64,000 bases of DNA from Desulfuromonadaceae bacterium (GCA_028681335.1 JAQUIT010000002.1:310001-374000), one strand, 5' to 3'. Shown: positions 38,677-47,782, numbered from the stretch's first letter. Made by a program: numbers and translations. The notes: generated by a model not told the origin, from the letters alone.

Positions 38677-40362
38677 TTACTCGTGTTCTTTTTGCTCAGC
38701 TCTGTTGGAGCCCTGGCTGCCGCTGTATGAGAGTTGACGGAGATTGAAGTCAGGATAGGCGCTGACAGAAACCTCGAACTGGTCGAGTCCCTCAAGCTCC
38801 TGATCTCTTGGTACACGTAGACCAACGACTTTGTCGAGTATTTTGAAGAAGATCCATGAGATGACAAAGACATAGACGATATTGGTAGCCGTGCCGATGC
38901 ACTGGGCTATAAACTGGCCGGAATCACCGTAGAACAGGCCGGTCACCGTGCCTTTGACACCATTGAAACCGTCACCGTATTTGCCGTCGGCAAACAGACC
39001 AAGGGCCAGAACGCCCCAGGCGCCGTTGACGCCGTGAACAGAGATTGCTCCGACCGGATCGTCAATCTTCATTGTGCGCTCAACGAAAAAGACACTGAGA
39101 GTACACAAGATACCACCAATGCCGCCGATAAGTACGGCGACAGGGGCCGTAACAAAAGCGCAGGGGGCTGTGATGGCGACCAGGCCTGCAAGCAGTCCGT
39201 TGGCGCTCATGGAGATGTCAGGTTTGCCGTAGCGTATCCACATGTACACCCACGAGGTAAAGGCACCGGCGGCGCCGGCCAGCATGGTGTTGGTGGCAAC
39301 AACTGCAATACGGAGGTCGGTACCAGCCAGAGTTGAGCCGGCATTAAAGCCGAACCAGCCAAAGGCCAGAATAAAGCAGCCGACAATTGCCATGGGAATA
39401 TGGTGACCGGGAATCGGGTTGGGTGAACCGTCTTTGTTGAACTTGCCGATGCGAGGGCCAATGACCATCGCACCTGCCAGGGCACAGACACCACCAGTCA
39501 AGTGGACAACAGATGAACCGGCAAAGTCCACATGACCATGGCCGAGTCCAAAGTTGCTGCCCAGAGTTGCCAGCCAGCCGCCGCCCCAGACCCAGTTTGC
39601 GTAGAGCGGATAGATAATGCCGGAAACGAACAAACCATAAACGAAGAATGATTTCATGTTCCAGCGTTCAGCCATGGAGCCGGTCGGGATTGTGGCAGTC
39701 GTATCCATGAAAACCATCTGGAACAGAAACAGAGCGAATATGGATGTGTCGTACATATCCCCGGTAAGAAAGAACCCCTTCATGCCGAACAGACCGAAGT
39801 CCTTGCCCAGAAAGTGGATCACAAATTCGCTGTTGAGGGCCTTGGCCCCGCCTAAAGCAGCAATTCCACCAACTCCGCCCATCTGGATCGCAAAACCGCA
39901 GATCCAGTAACCGAGCAGGCCGAGGGCATATACCATGAAGTTCATTGCCATCGTGTGTCCGGCATTCTTGGCACGGGTAAAGCCCGTTTCAGCCATGGCA
40001 AAACCGGCCTGCATGAACATGACAAGGAAACCGCAGACCAGGGTCCAGACCATGTTTATTGATATTTTGTTGTGCCCTGCCGCGTCGGCAACCTTGGCGG
40101 CAAGCGGTTCCGTTTTGCCAAGCTTGTCCAGATCTTCCTGTGTCGGCGCATTAGCAGAAGCTCCGACGATGTCGGAGGCGATGCCGGTGGCGGCACCGGA
40201 TGGATCGGAAAGAGGAGTTGGTGCTGGTGCAGCGACGACAGTTGCAACAGCAGGCACCGGTGCGGTTGCTGGTGTCTCTTCTGCAAATAATGGTATGGAA
40301 AAAATCAGCACGAGAGCTGCAGCGATCAGCAGGGTAATGAGTTTAAAAATATGGTGTTTCAC
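38677..40362 (-). CDS. amtB: ammonium transporter with a secreted N-terminal extension
   Basis: The protein has about 561 residues from a GTG at 40362, 5 bases after AAAGGAG; an ATG at 40377 is in frame. A signal peptide (HHIFKLITLLIAAALVLIFS) is followed by an Ala/Pro/Val-rich linker and then a conserved helix region to about residue 95. The Amt core carries the two pore histidines in SVVHLTGG and ISVHGVNG, and ends in a cytoplasmic tail. Most AmtB proteins are about 400-430 residues, so roughly 90 residues at the N-terminus are extra. glnK lies 80 bases upstream on the same strand. Confidence 0.95.
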   Translation of the reverse strand: MKHHIFKLITLLIAAALVLIFSIPLFAEETPATAPVPAVATVVAAPAPTPLSDPSGAATGIASDIVGASANAPTQEDLDKLGKTEPLAAKVADAAGHNKISINMVWTLVCGFLVMFMQAGFAMAETGFTRAKNAGHTMAMNFMVYALGLLGYWICGFAIQMGGVGGIAALGGAKALNSEFVIHFLGKDFGLFGMKGFFLTGDMYDTSIFALFLFQMVFMDTTATIPTGSMAERWNMKSFFVYGLFVSGIIYPLYANWVWGGGWLATLGSNFGLGHGHVDFAGSSVVHLTGGVCALAGAMVIGPRIGKFNKDGSPNPIPGHHIPMAIVGCFILAFGWFGFNAGSTLAGTDLRIAVVATNTMLAGAAGAFTSWVYMWIRYGKPDISMSANGLLAGLVAITAPCAFVTAPVAVLIGGIGGILCTLSVFFVERTMKIDDPVGAISVHGVNGAWGVLALGLFADGKYGDGFNGVKGTVTGLFYGDSGQFIAQCIGTATNIVYVFVISWIFFKILDKVVGLRVPRDQELEGLDQFEVSVSAYPDFNLRQLSYSGSQGSNRAEQKEHE

Positions 40363-40457
40363 GATAACTCCTTTCAAGATGTACTCTTGTGTGCAAGGGG
40401 CGCCGTTGCCGCTTATAGCAGTTTAAAGAGAAAAAATAGGTGTCATGATCCAAAAGG

Positions 40458-41033
<576 letters not shown>

Positions 41034-41069
41034 TTAGTGAGTGATGAGTGATTTTAACTGATTGAGGAG

Positions 41070-41396
41070 TTATTGGGCCGGGGGGGCTCGTGAAGGAAAT
41101 GATGCAGTGATGTATGCCAGAGGGTAAAGAATGTCCTGAACAGCAGTGGGAGAGATGACACAGATTGCCGGATCTGGTACATGGAACCGGTTGGGACAGA
41201 TAATAACTGCGGCGTGAAGAATCCTTGTGGGCTTTACTTCATCAACATCGGTGTCGTGTGAACCTGTGTGACGAAAATGAACAGTGTTGTTGTTACTATA
41301 GTCCGAATGGTCCCAAGCGGTTGCAATGCCGGTCCCGCACATCACGAGTACCATCAGTAGTGAGAGGATGCATGTCCGAAGCCGTCCAGCATTCAT
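41070..41396 (-). CDS. possible secreted protein, unknown
   Basis: A 108-residue frame starts with a convincing signal peptide (MNAGRLRTCILSLLMVLVMC, then GTGIATA). The mature part has two cysteines and is not recognised. An AAGGG lies 10 bases upstream. Codon use is not distinctive and there is no terminator nearby, so it may be a chance frame. Confidence 0.4.
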   Translation of the reverse strand: MNAGRLRTCILSLLMVLVMCGTGIATAWDHSDYSNNNTVHFRHTGSHDTDVDEVKPTRILHAAVIICPNRFHVPDPAICVISPTAVQDILYPLAYITASFPSRAPPAQ

Positions 41397-41789
41397 TGTT
41401 CATGTCCCTTGTTACTTAAGACCTTGCTTCTTGTCTTTGCAGAGTATCCCGCTACATTTTTTTAAGGCTGGCCTGTGCCCATTAGGGACGACACGCAGGC
41501 TGTTTCCCGATAAGAACGCAGGGTTTTTCGGCACTCTTCCTGCGCTCCTTTCAAAAACAGTTAGAGATTTTATTCGCAAAGTGTGTGCCAATAGCGAGTG
41601 CTATTATTTGTTGTAAAAACAGCTGGTTGAAAAAGTAGCGCGTGATTGTGGCACAGCAAATGCCTGAAACTTGTGCAGGTTCGCGGGAATTGATTGTGAA
41701 GTGATCTTTCAGCCTGAGTTATTTCTTTCAAAAATAGTGGCAGAGAACTCGTGAAGACCATATGTAATGTAAGCGGTGTCCAATTCTTC
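41397..41789. other. intergenic stretch upstream of the riboswitch operon
   Basis: No gene is visible. A weak sigma-54-like box lies at 41649-41664. The strong TTGACA promoter starts right after this stretch. Confidence 0.55.
41649..41664 (+). promoter_or_regulatory. possible sigma-54 promoter
   Basis: TGGCACAGCAAATGCC has GG and GC 10 bases apart and an intact TGGCAC, but the -12 element is ATGC rather than TTGC. It lies about 185 bases before the first riboswitch. Confidence 0.3.
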
Positions 41790-41817
41790 TTGACAAGTTT
41801 CTCTGTTGGGGTAAGAT
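41790..41817 (+). promoter_or_regulatory. promoter of the tandem-riboswitch operon
   Basis: TTGACA and TAAGAT are 16 bases apart. Transcription would begin near 41824, about 25 bases before the first aptamer. Confidence 0.75.
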
Positions 41818-41847
41818 GCCTGACAGCAAATCATGGTTTTATACATT

Positions 41848-41930
41848 GGTTAAACGATAATACTAAACCATTCGTGAGAATGGGACGGAAAGCCTACAGG
41901 GTCTCACAGAGACAGCCGGGTCGCCGAAAT
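41848..41930 (+). promoter_or_regulatory. GEMM-I riboswitch, copy 1 (probable cyclic AMP-GMP variant)
   Basis: AAACCATTCGTGAGAATGGG is the P2 arm with its tetraloop, and GGAAAGCCTACAGGGTCTC begins P3; a CAGCCGGGTCGCCGAA block closes the aptamer. Aligned with the V. cholerae Vc2 aptamer from AAACC backward, the base at the position of ligand-contacting G20 is A while A18 is kept (AATACTAAACC). That G-to-A change is known from the Geobacter riboswitches that prefer cyclic AMP-GMP. Confidence 0.88.
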
Positions 41931-41963
41931 ATCCAGCAGATATTCGGCGACCCGGCTTTTTTT
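41914..41963 (+). terminator. terminator of riboswitch copy 1
   Basis: AGCCGGGTCGCCGAA pairs with TTCGGCGACCCGGCT and TTTTTTT follows. The left arm is the 3' part of the aptamer, so ligand binding and termination exclude each other: ligand should switch expression on. Confidence 0.88.
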
Positions 41964-41976
41964 GTGCCTATATAGT

Positions 41977-42058
41977 GGTTAAACGATAATACTAAACCAT
42001 TCGCGAGAATGGGGCGGAAAGCCTACAGGGTCTCACAGAGACAGCCGGGTTGCCGAAA
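41977..42058 (+). promoter_or_regulatory. GEMM-I riboswitch, copy 2 (probable cyclic AMP-GMP variant)
   Basis: The sequence repeats copy 1 at an offset of 129 bases with only a few changes (for example CGCGAG for CGTGAG in the P2 loop, and GTTGCCGAA for GTCGCCGAA). It also has A at the G20 position. Two complete aptamers in series should sharpen the dose response or act as a two-input gate. Confidence 0.88.
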
Positions 42059-42090
42059 TATCCAGCAGATATTCGGTCCCGGCATTTTTT
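42043..42090 (+). terminator. terminator of riboswitch copy 2
   Basis: The CCGGG and CCGAAATA part of the aptamer pairs with ATTCGG and CCCGG, with a small internal mismatch, followed by ATTTTTT. It is weaker than that of copy 1. Confidence 0.8.
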
Positions 42091-42228
42091 GTGCCATTGT
42101 TTTGGACCGGGGTAAGGGTGGCGGGCGCACGATGATTTTCAGGAAAGAACAGCGGCGGCGGAAGTATCACTGCCTCAAAGTGTCACAAACCGGGGAGATA
42201 TACACTATTGAAAGGACCTTATCTGCCA

Positions 42229-43566
42229 ATGTACCGCATTATTAAGCTGATATCCCCCTCAACTCCACTTCGTCTTATAGCGCTTTGTGTCGTCATATCA
42301 TCTCTTCAGGGATGTACGACAATGACAAGGCGTTACGATGAAGAGCAGCTTATTCCACGGTATGTGGAAGGAAATTTCGAACGGAACGAGTTTTCTGTTG
42401 CAAGAGGGGATGATGTCATTGGCCGGTTGAGATATCTCACTCTTGAAAAGGGTGATACGCTGCCGGATATTGCACGGCACTTCAGTCTTGGACTCAATGG
42501 AGTCAGTGCAGCAAATCCAGGCGTGGATATATGGGTGCCTGAGGCCGGAAAACGGATCGTGTTGCCTCTGAGTTTTATCCTGCCGGATGCGCCGAGAAAA
42601 GGTATCGTGATCAATCTGGCCACAATGAGGCTCTTTGAATTTAAAGGGAATAGTGAGTCACCGGTCGTTTTGACCTACCCGGCCGGCGTCGGTACCGAAG
42701 AGCGCCCAACGCCCACAGGCCAAATGCGCGTGGAGCGCAAGGTAACCCGGCCAACCTGGCATGTGCCGACCTCCATTGCCAGGGATCATCTGAAAAAAGG
42801 AGATCCGCTGCCCGCCGCAGTTCTGCCGGGGCCTCTAAACCCATTGGGAGAATATGCGCTCTATTTAAGTGCGCCGAGTTACCTTATTCATGGCACTAAT
42901 AAACCGGCCAGCGTTGGTCTTAGGGCTTCCAATGGCTGCATACGACTTTACCCGGAAAGTATAAAAAAGCTCTATGAGAATACACCGGTTAAAACCCCTG
43001 TAAGCATAGTTAATCAGCCGTATCTCTTAGGTCTCAGCGATGGGGTCGTTTACCTGGAGATCCATGCCTCCGCGGAAGCCTCGGACGCCGCCGAGTTTGA
43101 TAGGGTGTATGCAAAATTGAAAACAATTGAAAAGGAATCAGGACGCACGCTTGACTGGAATAAAGTTAAGAACGTCTTGGCCGAGGCTCGCGGGATTCCT
43201 GTCCCACTATTCGAGATCAGGCCGGGGAGCAGGAAGGGGGGGGCGGAACCGACAGAAGTCAGGCACCCGGGCAAATTGTTCGGCAGACCGGAATTAGCGG
43301 AACTGAAGGCAGATTCGTGGTCTGTCTTGGCTGCTGATGTGCGCGACAAGATTGATGCTGAGAGGCTTTCCGCCATCATCAACCACCAGGGCCCACAAAT
43401 TCCGGCACGGGTGATAGCAGCGGCCGACAGCTACCGTGTTGTTGCCGGCCCTTTTAGTGATACGAGAGAGGCCAAAGAGGCAATAAGGCGCTTGAAAATT
43501 GATCTGGAAATAGATGCTACATTGATTGAACCTATCAAGCGAGAGAGGGGAGGTGAAAAACGATGA
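42229..43566 (+). CDS. LysM-YkuD-SPOR L,D-transpeptidase lipoprotein
   Basis: The protein has about 445 residues from the ATG at 42229; a TTG at 42208 behind GGGGAGA is an alternative. A lipobox SLQGC sits near residue 29. Residues about 65-110 are LysM-like (LEKGDTLPDIARHFS and NPGVDIWVPEAGKRIVLP). The YkuD domain (about 125-270) has HGTNKPASVGLRASNGCIRLY, with the catalytic Cys near 236. A SPOR-like tail (SYRVVAGPFSDTREAKEAI) is at the C-terminus. The layout matches the ErfK/YbiS class, which in E. coli links Braun lipoprotein to peptidoglycan. It is the first gene after the tandem riboswitch and overlaps the next gene (ATGA). Confidence 0.93.
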   Translation: MYRIIKLISPSTPLRLIALCVVISSLQGCTTMTRRYDEEQLIPRYVEGNFERNEFSVARGDDVIGRLRYLTLEKGDTLPDIARHFSLGLNGVSAANPGVDIWVPEAGKRIVLPLSFILPDAPRKGIVINLATMRLFEFKGNSESPVVLTYPAGVGTEERPTPTGQMRVERKVTRPTWHVPTSIARDHLKKGDPLPAAVLPGPLNPLGEYALYLSAPSYLIHGTNKPASVGLRASNGCIRLYPESIKKLYENTPVKTPVSIVNQPYLLGLSDGVVYLEIHASAEASDAAEFDRVYAKLKTIEKESGRTLDWNKVKNVLAEARGIPVPLFEIRPGSRKGGAEPTEVRHPGKLFGRPELAELKADSWSVLAADVRDKIDAERLSAIINHQGPQIPARVIAAADSYRVVAGPFSDTREAKEAIRRLKIDLEIDATLIEPIKRERGGEKR

Positions 43567-43907
43567 AGAAAAATCTTTTAGTGATTTCGATGATGCTTGT
43601 TTTTGCTGTTGCTTTGGGTGGTTGTGCTACAACAGGTGACCTTGCAAAGGTCCAGTCACAGCAAATGGCGACCGGCGCAAAAGCTGATCAGGCAGCGCTG
43701 GATGCGCAGGCAGCCAAGGCGGCCGCTGATGCGGCCACGTTAAGGGCAGAGGCTGCCGCAACCAGGGCGGAAAATGCTCTCAAGATGGCAGAGGAGAGGA
43801 CAAAGATAGCTGATGAAAAGGCCAAGATTGCAGATGAAAAGGCGCTGATCGCAGATGAAAAAGCGAAAAAAGCTGACGAAGTTTTCCGCAAATCAATGAG
43901 GAAATAG
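43563..43907 (+). CDS. Lpp-like coiled-coil lipoprotein with C-terminal Arg-Lys
   Basis: A 114-residue lipoprotein: lipobox ALGGC with Cys at residue 21, then an Ala-rich helix (residues about 35-75) and heptads of the form IADEKAK repeated about four times. The last residues are KSMRK. In Braun lipoprotein (Lpp) the C-terminal Lys after Arg is bound to diaminopimelate by L,D-transpeptidases; the same ending here, directly between two such enzymes, strongly suggests it is their substrate. It is about twice as long as the mature E. coli Lpp, so it would span a wider periplasm. GGGGAGG precedes the ATG, which overlaps the upstream stop. Confidence 0.88.
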   Translation: MKKNLLVISMMLVFAVALGGCATTGDLAKVQSQQMATGAKADQAALDAQAAKAAADAATLRAEAAATRAENALKMAEERTKIADEKAKIADEKALIADEKAKKADEVFRKSMRK

Positions 43908-43947
43908 TCTGTTTTATGGGGATCTGTTTTTAATCAATTCTCCGGAA

Positions 43948-43987
43948 AGGAAGTGGCAGGGCTTGATGCTCTGCCGCTTCCTTGTGT
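43948..43987 (+). terminator. hairpin between lipoprotein and second L,D-transpeptidase
   Basis: AGGAAGTGGCAGGGC and GCTCTGCCGCTTCCT form a nearly complete 15-base-pair stem, followed by TGTGTTTT. It may end part of the transcripts and so keep the lipoprotein in excess of the enzyme downstream. Confidence 0.65.
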
Positions 43988-44036
43988 TTTCCACTGTTCG
44001 GCACATGTTTTGGATATATCAGGTAGAGGAAGAGGA

Positions 44037-45071
44037 ATGATTCTGCGATCATCAGCCAGGTCTCTAACGGCCACAAAGTCGAATATGGGTAAAATGAAAG
44101 GTTGGGGGGGGGCGTTTCTCAGCCTGTTGTTTGCCTGTGTCATAATGACGCCACTCTTGATGTGTGGCTGCAGCCACTTTAATGAGGGTTTTGAGGCAAA
44201 GTCGACCTTTTCAGAAGCGAATGATTTTTTCAGCCAGGGAAACTACCGTGCCTCGCTGGGCACATATCAACAGATTATTGAAAAATATCCTACAACGGGG
44301 GACAGGGTTCTTTTTGAGATGGGTATTATTCATGCCTATCCCGGGAATGAGCACAAAGATTATCAGAGGTCTCTCGATTGTTTTCAGAAACTCATAAATG
44401 ACTATCCGGGGAGTGAATACAGGAAGGACAGTGAGTTGATGGTGTTTAACATCAATAATGTCATTTTTAAAGATAAGACTATCGCTACACAGCGGGCACA
44501 TATTGAAACACTCCAGAAAGAGATTCAAAATAATGGTAATGAGATTATTGCTCTGCACAATAAGATTGAGGTGCTTGAGCAAGAGCTGTGTAACAGAGAG
44601 AGTGAAAATGTTAGGCTGCAAAAAGAGCTTTTTGTCTTTCCGAAGGGACCGGCCGACAAGATTCTGATAGAAAAAAACGAACGGCGACTGACGTTGCTCT
44701 TAAAGGGGAAGGTACTCAGAACCTACAAAATTGCCTTGGGTGGGAACCCGTATGGTCCAAAAGAAAAGCAGGGTGATAACAAAACCCCTGAGGGAACCTA
44801 CGTTATTGATTCAAGAAACAGGGGCAGTCTTTATCACCTGTCTCTTCATGTTTCCTATCCAAACGATAAAGACAAAAAGCGGGCAAAACAGCTGGGTGTA
44901 TCTCCGGGTGGAGATATCATGATCCATGGCATTAAGAATGGCTTCTCGTGGGTTGGTGATCTTCACGCCAAGGTTGACTGGACAAAAGGGTGTATCGCTG
45001 TTACCGATGAAGAAATTGAGGAAATTGACACATTGGCGCCAAATGGCACGATAGTTGAGATAAGACCCTGA
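44037..45071 (+). CDS. TPR-YkuD L,D-transpeptidase lipoprotein
   Basis: The protein has about 344 residues from the ATG at 44037 (GAGGAAGAGGA upstream). A lipobox MCGC follows a hydrophobic stretch at about residues 26-46. Residues about 55-125 are a TPR/BamD-like region (ANDFFSQGNYRASLGTYQQII, then DYQRSLDCFQKLINDYP), a coiled coil spans about 140-190, and the C-terminal YkuD domain ends in MIHGIKNGFS and DWTKGCIAV, with the catalytic Cys near 318. It may read or cross-link the same peptidoglycan as the first enzyme. A strong terminator closes the operon. Confidence 0.9.
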   Translation: MILRSSARSLTATKSNMGKMKGWGGAFLSLLFACVIMTPLLMCGCSHFNEGFEAKSTFSEANDFFSQGNYRASLGTYQQIIEKYPTTGDRVLFEMGIIHAYPGNEHKDYQRSLDCFQKLINDYPGSEYRKDSELMVFNINNVIFKDKTIATQRAHIETLQKEIQNNGNEIIALHNKIEVLEQELCNRESENVRLQKELFVFPKGPADKILIEKNERRLTLLLKGKVLRTYKIALGGNPYGPKEKQGDNKTPEGTYVIDSRNRGSLYHLSLHVSYPNDKDKKRAKQLGVSPGGDIMIHGIKNGFSWVGDLHAKVDWTKGCIAVTDEEIEEIDTLAPNGTIVEIRP

Positions 45072-45133
45072 GGAGCTGGCGGGACGTTGTTGATTTGTAG
45101 CCACAATACTTGATTGAGAGATTCCGGAGATTA

Positions 45134-45179
45134 AAAAGGGGACCGGCTGCTTTTTTCATAAAGCCGCCGGTCCCCTTTT
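45134..45179 (+). terminator. operon terminator
   Basis: AAAAGGGGACCGGC pairs with GCCGGTCCCCTTTT across an A/T-rich loop. Confidence 0.9.
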
Positions 45180-45424
45180 GTTTTATGAGAGGCTTGTCTG
45201 TCTCTCGTTGGCCGGTATTATTGTCTTGATGGTGAGTTGGAAGGATGGGGAGAAGCCTCAGCCTGAAGCTGTAAAACGTGGCCACATGGCAGCAAGTAAA
45301 TTTGATTATTGCGGGAGGTCACTGCTTGCAATTCTTTTAATATGGAAGTATACAGAACAGCGGTGTTTGTTAAGTAAGGGCACTTAATTGGCCAAAACTC
45401 AACCGTCCCTCGAAAGGAAAATAC

Positions 45425-47044
45425 ATGTTTGCTCTTTTTTCAGACAGGTCCATCGCAACAAAACTGCTGGCGGCATTTGCCGTGACAGCTGTTATCACCG
45501 GTGTTGTCGGTTTCTGCGGCGTCTACAATATACTCGGCCTTAGCGGGTCCAGTCGTGCCCTCTACAGTCAGGGGGTACAGCCTCTCGAACTTGTCGGACA
45601 GCTGAGCATGGCAACTCAAAAAGCCCGGGTGAACCTGCGTGGAATGATGATCGATAATGAACAGGAGCGAATGGAGGCCAACGGTAACGCTGTTCGTCAG
45701 CGCTACGATGAAGTTGATGCGATTGTTGCCAAGCTCGATCCTGGTGTCGGGGCAAAAGAACAGGCTGCATTGCGTGAGCTTCTCAAAGGGTATCGGCCTA
45801 TATGGGAGGAGGTTATCAAGTTGCAGCTGTCCGGTAATTCCGTGGCTGCCCTCGATCTTATGCGCAGCGATGCTCTTGATATGGAAAAACAGATAGAGTC
45901 TGCCCTTCGCGCCATGATCTCTGTTTACACAACACACGCCCAAAAAATAGGGGAAGACAATACAGCTATGGCCAGAGTGGCCAATATTACCATGATCTCG
46001 TTTTCGGTGGTCGGGGTGCTGCTGGCTTTCATTCTTGGGCTTCTCAGTGCCAAGATGATCATCGGGCCGCTCAGAAAAGCGGTTACTTTTGCCAACCAGA
46101 TCGCCTCCGGCGACCTTACTGGTCAGGCTGAATGTCAGTCAGGTGATGAAACGGGCCAATTGATTGTGGCTATGAACGGTATGACGGACAGGCTGCATGG
46201 CATTGTCAGCCAGGTTTCCGCTACTTCAGCCAAGGTGGCTGATGCCGCTGCTACGCTCCACACCACCTCAAGCCGGATCGCCACCGGTGCCGAGGAAGTG
46301 GCGGCACAGGCTGCAACAGCTGCTACTGCTGGTGAAGAGATGTCGGCAACCAGCGGCGATATAGCCCAAAACTGCCAGTTGGCCGCTGAAGGAGCACAGC
46401 GCGCTTCAGAAACAGCTCAGGGTGGCGCAGCCGTTGTTGATGCGACCATCGCGGTCATGGGGCAGATCTCCGAGAGGGTGCAGGAGTCGGCCAAGACGGT
46501 TGAGAGCCTGGGTGAACGTTCCGATCAGATCGGGGCGATTATCGGCACTATCGAGGATATTGCCGATCAGACAAATCTGCTGGCACTTAATGCCGCTATT
46601 GAGGCTGCCCGTGCCGGTGAGCAGGGGCGCGGTTTTGCCGTTGTTGCCGACGAAGTCCGGGCACTGGCCGAACGTACTTCCCGAGCCACTCGCGAAATCG
46701 GTGATATGATCAAGGCGATCCAGGGTGAGACTCGAGGCGCTGTTACTGCAATGGAGCAGGGAGTCAGCCAGGTTGAGGCAGGTACTGTGGAGGCCTCCAG
46801 GTCTGGTGAGGCGTTGGGAGACATTCTGCAACAGATCAGTGATGTTGCCATGCAGGTAAACCAGATTGCTACCGCGGCCGAGCAACAGACAGCCACAACC
46901 AGCGAGATTTCACAAAACATGTCGCAGATAATGGATGTTGTGCAGACTACTTCTGAGGGTGCTCATGAATCGGCCCAGGGCGCTGCCAGGCTCAATGATT
47001 ACGCCGAAGAGCTGCAGCGGCTTGTGCAGCAGTTCAGATTATAG
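45425..47044 (+). CDS. methyl-accepting chemotaxis protein
   Basis: A 539-residue receptor. Residues 10-30 and about 185-210 are membrane helices around a four-helix-bundle periplasmic domain ([26 protein letters not shown] fragment). A HAMP domain covers about 210-265, and the signalling tip is [36 protein letters not shown]. There is no C-terminal docking pentapeptide. It is monocistronic, far from the che operon. GAAAGGA precedes the ATG. The ligand is unknown. Confidence 0.95.
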   Translation: MFALFSDRSIATKLLAAFAVTAVITGVVGFCGVYNILGLSGSSRALYSQGVQPLELVGQLSMATQKARVNLRGMMIDNEQERMEANGNAVRQRYDEVDAIVAKLDPGVGAKEQAALRELLKGYRPIWEEVIKLQLSGNSVAALDLMRSDALDMEKQIESALRAMISVYTTHAQKIGEDNTAMARVANITMISFSVVGVLLAFILGLLSAKMIIGPLRKAVTFANQIASGDLTGQAECQSGDETGQLIVAMNGMTDRLHGIVSQVSATSAKVADAAATLHTTSSRIATGAEEVAAQAATAATAGEEMSATSGDIAQNCQLAAEGAQRASETAQGGAAVVDATIAVMGQISERVQESAKTVESLGERSDQIGAIIGTIEDIADQTNLLALNAAIEAARAGEQGRGFAVVADEVRALAERTSRATREIGDMIKAIQGETRGAVTAMEQGVSQVEAGTVEASRSGEALGDILQQISDVAMQVNQIATAAEQQTATTSEISQNMSQIMDVVQTTSEGAHESAQGAARLNDYAEELQRLVQQFRL

Positions 47045-47437
47045 TTCCGACGGTTTCCGGATGTAAAACACTCTACTTTCATCTTGGCTGCAAGCTGCGA
47101 TGAAAGTGGAGTGCATATCTTGACGTTATATCCTTTGCGCTGAAAACAGCAGAATCCCGCTTGAACAAGCCTGCAATGCTCCCCTTATAAGCCGCTCGCC
47201 CCATTTATTCATACGTGCTAAATCCACTCAGGTCCCTGATGGTTTAATTCACTCTGGTACAACTTGATGTAGTCAATTCGTATTGACATTACTATTCCTG
47301 TATTATATTTGTGCATATGCACATGTTTGGCGTCATCTGGCTTGGATATGGGTGGTATGTCGGTTTGTTACCGTTTTGAGTGCCGGCATGTGTAAGCATA
47401 AAGCACGTAAATAAAAAACTGTTGGGAGCATGAAATT
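47045..47437. other. intergenic stretch between the MCP and DUF134 genes
   Basis: No gene is visible. A 15-base-pair hairpin with one mismatch (CACTCTACTTTCATC and GATGAAAGTGGAGTG) lies at 47069-47113; it may end the MCP transcript, though no T-run follows. The DUF134 promoter with its palindrome lies at 47283-47323. Confidence 0.6.
47283..47323 (+). promoter_or_regulatory. promoter and perfect palindrome upstream of the DUF134 gene
   Basis: TTGACA (47283-47288) is followed after 17 bases by TATTTG, or after 15 by TATATT. The exact 14-base palindrome TGTGCATATGCACA (47310-47323) sits over the start region, where a bound repressor would block polymerase. It is 115 bases before the DUF134 start. 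Confidence 0.6.
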
Positions 47438-47782
47438 ATGTCGCCACGCAATAAAAAACCCCGTACCTGTATCTGCCCTCTCAGGGAGCACCTTGGCATG
47501 GTCTATAAGCCGGCCGGGACTCCTCTGAAGGAGTTGGAGATGGTCATGCTTGAGCATGATGAACTGGAGGCGCTCTATCTTTGCGATGGACAGGAGATGA
47601 ACCAGGAACAGGCTGGAGAAAAGATGGGGGTGTCACGGGGGACCGTGCAGCGGCTGTTGTCCCGGGGGCGTAAAAAGCTTGTGACGTCACTGGTAGGTAT
47701 GAAGGCGCTTGCCATGTCCTCCGGCACAATGACTGGCGATATGGCAAGTGAAAAGCCGGATGTGTCTGCCGGTGGTGATTGA
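47438..47782 (+). CDS. DUF134 (UPF0251) putative DNA-binding regulator
   Basis: A 114-residue protein. CICPLREHLGMVYKPAG at the start is the DUF134 signature and may bind metal; MVMLEHDELEALYLCD and QEQAGEKMGVSRGTVQRLLSRGRKKL form a sigma-factor-like helix-turn-helix. The Thr/Ser-rich end is less conserved. These proteins often sit beside dinitrogenase iron-molybdenum or redox genes, with no proven target. It is 100 bases before a five-heme cytochrome gene. Confidence 0.9.
   Translation: MSPRNKKPRTCICPLREHLGMVYKPAGTPLKELEMVMLEHDELEALYLCDGQEMNQEQAGEKMGVSRGTVQRLLSRGRKKLVTSLVGMKALAMSSGTMTGDMASEKPDVSAGGD

Noticed and set aside
45178..45387. 69-residue frame after the L,D-transpeptidase operon
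   Set aside because: It begins at the end of the terminator, lacks a binding site and has no family resemblance apart from a short hydrophobic stretch.
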